Source of the DNA: CAIUGU01 sp040080215
Lineage (GTDB): Bacteria > Pseudomonadota > Gammaproteobacteria > Steroidobacterales > Steroidobacteraceae
DNA: 64,000 bases
NCBI GenBank assembly: GCA_040080215.1
Contig: JBEBIT010000002.1
Coordinates: 62,001 to 126,000 of the forward strand
Direction: 5' to 3'
Positions 59,637-64,000 of the stretch are shown here, piece by piece. Position 1 is the stretch's first letter, and each line of letters starts with the position of its first letter. The translations under genes were made by a program, and so were the position numbers. The notes under the pieces are model-generated. The model had not been told where the DNA came from. It did not search any database and was given only the letters and a program-made list of their open reading frames with translations.

Positions 59637-60361
59637 GCGACGTCGCGCCCATCGCTGCGGCGAGTGGGTTCAAGCAGCCCGCCGACCACGCGCGCCCGCT
59701 GCCGCCAGGACAACCGGATCGGCGTCTTGCAGTACACGCGCTTGCGCGCCTTCAATAGATAGGCTCCCGCCAGCAAGGGCCAGAAACTCTCACCGGCCGA
59801 TTCAAGCAATTGTTGACCCCGCGCAGCCTCGGGCCCCCAAGGCAGCGTGAACAGGTAGCGCCGCGCATCGATCACTTCGAAGCCGAGCAGCTTGAGCCAG
59901 TCGCGGAGGCGCCGCTCGCTGATCAATCGCTGCACACCCGGCGGAAAGCCTTGCCGGGAACAAGCGTAGCGGAATCCCCAGGGAGACAGCGGCCGGAAGC
60001 CCAGCACGATGACATGTCCCTCGCCCGGCAGGATGCGCTCGACCTCGCGCAGGATGTCGTGGGGTTCAGGTTCGTACTCAAGCGTATGCGGCAGAAGCAC
60101 CGCGTCGACGGAATCAGATGCGATGGGCAGCGCGTCGGCCCGGGAGTGAACTGCCACGGACGCCCCGGCGTGACGCGCGAGGACTGACTTCCGCTGGGTG
60201 CGGGCGTCCGCAATCAGCCTTGCGTCGTCGCCCCAGGCCCCGATCTGCAGCAGTTGCCAGCCAAACACCTGGGCAACCGCCTCTCCGACCAGCTTGCACT
60301 CAAGCTGGTAAAGGCGTTGGCCCAGGGGCGTTGCGAGCCAGTCATGCAGCGGAGCAGTCAT
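59633..60361 (-). CDS. SAM-dependent methyltransferase (YafS-like)
   Basis: 242 residues of the class I methyltransferase fold. LHDWLATPLGQRLYQLECKL is the usual opening of this family, LLQIGAWGDDARLIADAR replaces the glycine-rich motif I by an unusual QIGAWG form, and DAVLLPHTLEYEPEPHDILR with VIVLGFRPLSPWGFRYA complete the core. Position between gloB and rnhA is that of E. coli yafS. Substrate unknown. ATG 60361 is chosen; the frame reaches 60394. Confidence 0.88.
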   Translation of the reverse strand: MTAPLHDWLATPLGQRLYQLECKLVGEAVAQVFGWQLLQIGAWGDDARLIADARTQRKSVLARHAGASVAVHSRADALPIASDSVDAVLLPHTLEYEPEPHDILREVERILPGEGHVIVLGFRPLSPWGFRYACSRQGFPPGVQRLISERRLRDWLKLLGFEVIDARRYLFTLPWGPEAARGQQLLESAGESFWPLLAGAYLLKARKRVYCKTPIRLSWRQRARVVGGLLEPTRRSDGRDVA

Positions 60362-60490
60362 TGGCGGACAGGATACGGCATTTCCCGAATGCACCCTACT
60401 CCATTGATTATTCGGTTTTTTCCGCTTGCCCCGGCCGGCTCGCTATGGTTAATTACCGGCTTATTGAGTGGCAGCCGGACGGGTGGGTCG

Positions 60491-60783
60491 GGGACCCTCA
60501 GATTGGCCTAAACGCGCTCGCGACGGCGAGCCATTTCGTGCAGGGCGAGGCGCGATCGACCGCCGTGTACTGAATGTACACAAGGGAGGAGCAACGCTGC
60601 CATGCACGAAATGGATCCCGTCCCGATCAAGGTATGAATGTTCATGTTGTGGGTTGCGCCTCTAATCGCCTGCTGCGTCGTTACGGACCTTGTCCATATT
60701 TCCGATATGGCCTGCGGCCCGATGCCTCGCAGCAGACGATTGGAGACGCAACGCGAACGCGTTTAGGCCAATCAGAGGGTCCC
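60491..60783. mobile_element. MITE-like structured element with 26-bp terminal inverted repeats
   Basis: Left arm 60491-60516 starts GGGACCCTCAGATTGGCC and right arm 60758-60783 is its inverse with one mismatch in 26. Inside are two further stem systems: CCATTTCGTGCA/TGCACGAAATGG (60531-60542 and 60603-60614) enclosing GTGTAC-TGAAT-GTACAC (60565-60581), and a 22-bp arm pair (60656-60677 and 60728-60749, three transitions) enclosing CCATAT-TTCCG-ATATGG (60694-60710). No protein is encoded and no target duplication is evident. The right end is five bases before the gloB start codon, so the gloB leader is inside the element. The 60395-60490 stretch to its left holds nothing recognisable. Confidence 0.75.
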
Positions 60784-60788
60784 AGGTA

Positions 60789-61562
60789 GTGCTGGAAGTA
60801 ACCCCTGTCCGCGCGTTTGCCGACAACTACATCTGGTTGATTCACGGGAAAACCGATCGCTCCCGGGTAGCCGCCGTGGACCCAGGTGACGGCCAAGCAG
60901 TCGAGCGTGCCCTGCAGGAACGCGGACTGACCCTGACCGGGCTGCTCATCACCCATCACCACCGGGACCACATCGGCGGCGTGGAGGCCTTGGTTACGCG
61001 ATTCGGGGTGCCCGTGTTCGGACCGGCGAGGGAATCAATACCAGGGGCCTGTCGGCCGCTCGGCGAGGGCGACGAGGTCAACCTCCCCGAACTCGGGCTT
61101 AGCTTCAGGGTGATGGACGTCCCGGGCCACACGGCCGGGCATATCGCGTACGTTGGGCACGGGGCGGTCTTTTGCGGCGATACGCTGTTCAGCGGCGGCT
61201 GCGGACGGCTTTTCGAGGGAACTCCTGCCCAGATGCTGGACTCTCTTACGCGGCTCGCGGAGTTGCCGCGTGAAACCAGGGTGTACTGCACGCACGAGTA
61301 CACGATGAACAACCTGCGCTTTGCCCGGGTGGCTGATCCAGCCAATGCGGCGACGGCGGCTTACGAAGTAGAGTGCATGCAGAAGCGCAATCGTGACGAA
61401 CCCACAGTGCCTTCGACCATCGCCCTGGAGCGAGAGATCAATCCGTTCCTGCGCTGTGACGACAGCAACGTGAAGCAGGCCGCAGAATCCCACGCTGGCG
61501 GGCGTTTAATGGACAAGACGGCAGTCTTCGCCGCCGTGCGCCAGTGGAAGGACCAGTTCTGA
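60789..61562 (+). CDS. gloB: Hydroxyacylglutathione hydrolase (glyoxalase II)
   Basis: 257 residues, cytoplasmic metallo-beta-lactamase fold; hydrolyses S-lactoylglutathione, the second step of methylglyoxal detoxification. LITHHHRDHIGGVEALVTRF is the THxHxDH metal motif near residues 54-59, VPGHTAGHIAYVGHGAVFCG and DTLFSGGCGRLFEG provide further ligands, and VYCTHEYTMNNLRFA is family specific. The GTG at 60789 gives the normal N terminus VTPVRAFADNYIWLI; AGG of the weak ribosome site lies at the edge of the inverted-repeat element. It overlaps mltD by one base (TGATG). Confidence 0.95.
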   Translation: MLEVTPVRAFADNYIWLIHGKTDRSRVAAVDPGDGQAVERALQERGLTLTGLLITHHHRDHIGGVEALVTRFGVPVFGPARESIPGACRPLGEGDEVNLPELGLSFRVMDVPGHTAGHIAYVGHGAVFCGDTLFSGGCGRLFEGTPAQMLDSLTRLAELPRETRVYCTHEYTMNNLRFARVADPANAATAAYEVECMQKRNRDEPTVPSTIALEREINPFLRCDDSNVKQAAESHAGGRLMDKTAVFAAVRQWKDQF

Positions 61563-63205
61563 TGCTGCTTCGCCAACACCCGCGGGGATTCCGGCTTGGA
61601 AGCCTTCTGGCGCTCCTCAGCGCGGCGGGCTGTACCACGATTCCCGCGGTCACCCCGGCGGACTTCCTTCCGCATCCGGCGGTGGCCAGCCGCGAGTTCC
61701 GCGCGAACGATTCGGTGGAGATCCACGCCAACGAACCTGCCATGGATCCGGACAGCATCGAACCGGGGGACCTGTTCGACCGGATTCGCGACGGTTTCCG
61801 CCTCGCGGATGTCAGGCATCCGTCCGTCGAGCAGGAAGTGGCCTGGTACGCGAACCATCCCGACTATCTGGATCGCACGTTCCGTCGCAGCGAGCGTTAC
61901 CTCCACTACGTCGTCGGGGAGCTGGAAGCGCGCGGCATGCCGCTCGAACTGGCGTTGCTGCCGGTCGTGGAGAGCGCCTACAACCCTGTTGCGTATTCGC
62001 GCGCCCGTGCAGCCGGCCTCTGGCAGTTCATTCCCGGTACCGGCGTGCGTTACGGTCTCAAGCAGAACTGGTACTACGATGGACGTCGCGACGTCATCGA
62101 GTCCACGCGCGCCGCGCTCGACTACCTGACGTTCCTGTCCAACGAGTTCGACGGCGACTGGCTGCTCGCCATCGCAGCCTACAACGCAGGCGAGGCTACG
62201 GTGGCGCGGCAGGTCGCCATCAACCTCCGCGCCAACAGGCCGATCGATTTCTTCAGCCTCGCGTTGCCCCGCGAGACGCGCGCCTACGTGCCGAAGTTGC
62301 TGGCAATGCGCCGCATAGTCGCCAACCCGATGGCGCACAACCTGCAGTTCGCCCCGATCGCCGACCGGCCTTACTTCGCGATGGTGCATACAGGCGGGCA
62401 GATCCAGCTCGACGTCGCCCAGAAACTGGTCGACCTGCCTGAAGAAGAGTTCGTGGCGTTGAATCCGGGGTTCAAGCACGGCGTGACGGACCCGGAAGGT
62501 CCCCATCGACTGCTGGTTCCGGTCGACCGCAGCGAAAGACTGATGGCGGGACTTTCGAGCTTACCGCCTGTCGAGCGAGTACGGGTGGTCAGTCATCGCG
62601 TCCGTCCGGGTGAAACCCTGGGCGCCATCGCCCGGCGCTATGACGTCAGCATCGAAGCCCTGCGCACGGCAAACAAGCTGCGCGGTAACACCATTCATAC
62701 CGGTCAGGAACTCGTCGTCACCGCGTATCCCGGAAAGATCGCCGCCATGCGGGAGGTCTCGGCCACGAACCGGGCCGCACCCCAAGCGCCACTGACAGCA
62801 ACAGTTCCAGCCGAGGCCTTAGTAGCCGGGCCGGAATCTCAAAAGAGCGGCAGCCACACCGTGAAACAGGGCGACACGCTCTGGAGCATCGCGCAGTCGC
62901 ACGGCATAACGCTGGATGCGCTTGCCGCGCAGAACGAGATCGACACCGATGCACCGCTCGCCATTGGCAGGAAGCTGGAAATCCCGGCCTCGGCAACGCT
63001 CGCAGCCAGTGAGGCAGCGACGCCCAGATTGCAGCCGCTCACGTACACCGTTCAGCGTGGCGATACCCTGTCGCGCATCGCGCGCACGTTCAAGGTTGCC
63101 GTCGACGACATCCTGGGCTGGAACAAGCTGCGCTCCGCGCACGACCTGAAGCCCGGCCAAAGGCTGGTCATGTATGTCGAGGATCGGCGCCGCCTCCGCG
63201 GCTGA
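61562..63205 (+). CDS. mltD: Membrane-bound lytic murein transglycosylase D with LysM domains
   Basis: 547-residue lipoprotein. The signal peptide ends in the lipobox LSAAGC (cysteine near residue 24). The SLT catalytic domain has ALLPVVESAYNPVAYSRARA with the catalytic glutamate near residue 140, GLWQFIPGTGVRYGLKQNWY and IAAYNAGEATVARQVAINLR. Three LysM repeats follow: HRVRPGETLGAIARRYDVSI, HTVKQGDTLWSIAQSHGITL and YTVQRGDTLSRIARTFKVAV. It cuts peptidoglycan with formation of anhydro-MurNAc from the outer-membrane side. Coupled to gloB as in many relatives. Confidence 0.95.
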   Translation: MLLRQHPRGFRLGSLLALLSAAGCTTIPAVTPADFLPHPAVASREFRANDSVEIHANEPAMDPDSIEPGDLFDRIRDGFRLADVRHPSVEQEVAWYANHPDYLDRTFRRSERYLHYVVGELEARGMPLELALLPVVESAYNPVAYSRARAAGLWQFIPGTGVRYGLKQNWYYDGRRDVIESTRAALDYLTFLSNEFDGDWLLAIAAYNAGEATVARQVAINLRANRPIDFFSLALPRETRAYVPKLLAMRRIVANPMAHNLQFAPIADRPYFAMVHTGGQIQLDVAQKLVDLPEEEFVALNPGFKHGVTDPEGPHRLLVPVDRSERLMAGLSSLPPVERVRVVSHRVRPGETLGAIARRYDVSIEALRTANKLRGNTIHTGQELVVTAYPGKIAAMREVSATNRAAPQAPLTATVPAEALVAGPESQKSGSHTVKQGDTLWSIAQSHGITLDALAAQNEIDTDAPLAIGRKLEIPASATLAASEAATPRLQPLTYTVQRGDTLSRIARTFKVAVDDILGWNKLRSAHDLKPGQRLVMYVEDRRRLRG

Positions 63206-63321
63206 AACCGCCAGGGGCCGGGCCATCTCCCTTTTCTGCCCTGATCAGCTTATTCTCTCGGCCGCGATCGTTCAGATCCTCCCGGAGCGACGCTGATTCC
63301 CCACCATTCACGGAGTTGTTC

Positions 63322-64000
63322 ATGGCTTTTCTGTCCGGCAAGCGCGCGCTGATCATCGGTCTCGCCACGGAACGCTCGATCGCCTACGGCATCGCCGAAG
63401 CCATGCGCCGCGAGGGTGCCGAGCTTGCGTTCACTTACCAGGACCGTTTCAAGGACCGCGTGGAAGGCATGGCTGCCGAGTTCGGATCGAAGGCCGTCTT
63501 TCCGATGGATGTGGCAGACGACGCGCAGATCCAGGCCGCCTTCACGGAACTCGCGAAGACCTGGGATGGCATCGACATCATCGTGCACGCTGTCGCCTTC
63601 GCCCCGACGGATGCCATCCGCGGCAGTTACGTCGAGTCCACGACGCGCGAGAATTTCCGCATTGCCCATGACATCTCAAGCTACAGTCTGACAGCCATTG
63701 CCAAGGCGGCGGTGCCCTTGATGAAAGGTCGTGCCGGCGCGTTCCTTACGCTCACCTATCTTGGCGCCGTGCGCTCGCTGCCGAGTTACAACGTGATGGG
63801 TCTCGCCAAGGCGAGCCTCGAAGCCAGCGTTCGCTTCCTGGCGGCCGATCTTGGACCCCTTGGCATTCGCGTCAACGGCATTTCAGCGGGCCCGATCAAG
63901 ACGCTGGCAGCCGCAGGCATCGGCGGATTCCGCAAGATCCTGGGGCACGTTGCCGCCATTGCACCCATTCGTCGCAATGTGACTGCAGAAGACGTGGGCA
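63322..64000 (+). CDS. fabI: Enoyl-[acyl-carrier-protein] reductase (3' end outside window)
   Basis: Last reductive step of fatty acid elongation; about 226 residues are visible and the frame stays open to the right edge. FLSGKRALIIGLATERSIAY at the start is the FabI cofactor motif, TLTYLGAVRSLPSYNVMGLA with KASLEASVRFLA contains the Y-x6-K active pair near residues 156-163, and VNGISAGPIKTLAAAGIGG is also typical of FabI. The ATG at 63322 has CGGAG seven bases upstream. It is preceded by 116 bases without a visible gene. Confidence 0.96.
   Translation, partial: MAFLSGKRALIIGLATERSIAYGIAEAMRREGAELAFTYQDRFKDRVEGMAAEFGSKAVFPMDVADDAQIQAAFTELAKTWDGIDIIVHAVAFAPTDAIRGSYVESTTRENFRIAHDISSYSLTAIAKAAVPLMKGRAGAFLTLTYLGAVRSLPSYNVMGLAKASLEASVRFLAADLGPLGIRVNGISAGPIKTLAAAGIGGFRKILGHVAAIAPIRRNVTAEDVG

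Noticed and set aside
61361..62506. 381-codon minus-strand open frame over gloB and mltD
   Set aside because: Both plus-strand genes are intact and conserved; the opposing frame has no similarity.

Overview
The window comes from a GC-rich gammaproteobacterium. The strongest taxonomic cue is the order mltD, gloB, methyltransferase, rnhA, dnaQ at 57.0-63.2 kb, which is classic gammaproteobacterial synteny, followed by fabI. The lineage within the class cannot be fixed from the sequence; a Nevskiales/Steroidobacterales/Xanthomonadales-like organism is a guess. Most of the window is one very large surface-polysaccharide region, interrupted and bordered by housekeeping genes.

Layout. 0-9.1 kb: a heparinase II/III-like enzyme (open at the left edge), a GDP-mannose 6-dehydrogenase and a GT4 glycosyltransferase on the plus strand; then, on the minus strand, a second GT4, a frameshifted ATP-grasp gene and a fibronectin/Ig-like lipoprotein whose leader carries a GEMM-I (cyclic di-GMP type) riboswitch; then a decayed IS3-family element. 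9.1-15.3 kb: a core block with tRNA-Glu, tRNA-Ala, gltX, tRNA-Val, a CheY-like regulator and a 1179-residue multi-sensor histidine kinase. 15.3-26.1 kb: nucleotide-sugar and sulfate activation genes (manB, manC, cysNC, cysD, ugd, fcl, gmd), with four copies of a palindromic intergenic repeat scattered between 10.9 and 25 kb and a four-helix-bundle gene inserted between cysNC and manC. 26.1-27.1 kb: a VapBC-type toxin-antitoxin pair and a fossil fragment of a second gmd. 27.1-59.0 kb: a Wzx/Wzy-type heteropolysaccharide locus, all on the minus strand. It holds wecA, an AlkP-like protein, glycosyltransferases, asnB, Wzy, acetyltransferases, the wbpI-wbpG-hisF-hisH block, a methyltransferase, Wzx, Wzz, a six-SLBB export protein, rfbBDCA, pgi, wbpD, a wbpB-type dehydrogenase, a uronate epimerase and a UDP-HexNAc dehydrogenase, plus wbpE stranded beyond dnaQ. 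59.2-64 kb: rnhA, methyltransferase, gloB, mltD and fabI (open at the right edge).

How the genes fit together. The precursors predicted are GDP-mannose, GDP-mannuronate, GDP-fucose, UDP-glucuronate and UDP-galacturonate, dTDP-rhamnose, and the whole route from UDP-GlcNAc to a 2,3-diacetamido-mannuronate carrying an amidine (dehydrogenase, WbpB type, WbpE, WbpD, WbpI, then WbpG/HisF/HisH). That is the sugar chemistry of Pseudomonas aeruginosa B-band O antigen. WecA would start the lipid-linked unit, Wzx flip it, Wzy polymerise it, Wzz set chain length, and the SLBB protein help export it. cysD and cysNC beside the sugar genes suggest a supply of PAPS for sulfation of a polymer. Three different nucleotide-sugar 6-dehydrogenases point to a strongly acidic product.

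The least expected signals are outside the coding sequence: the cyclic-di-GMP-type riboswitch, a 293-bp element with 26-bp terminal inverted repeats and nested hairpins set five bases before the gloB start codon, the repeat-bounded four-helix-bundle unit, and the dispersed CTCACCC...GGGTGAG repeat family.
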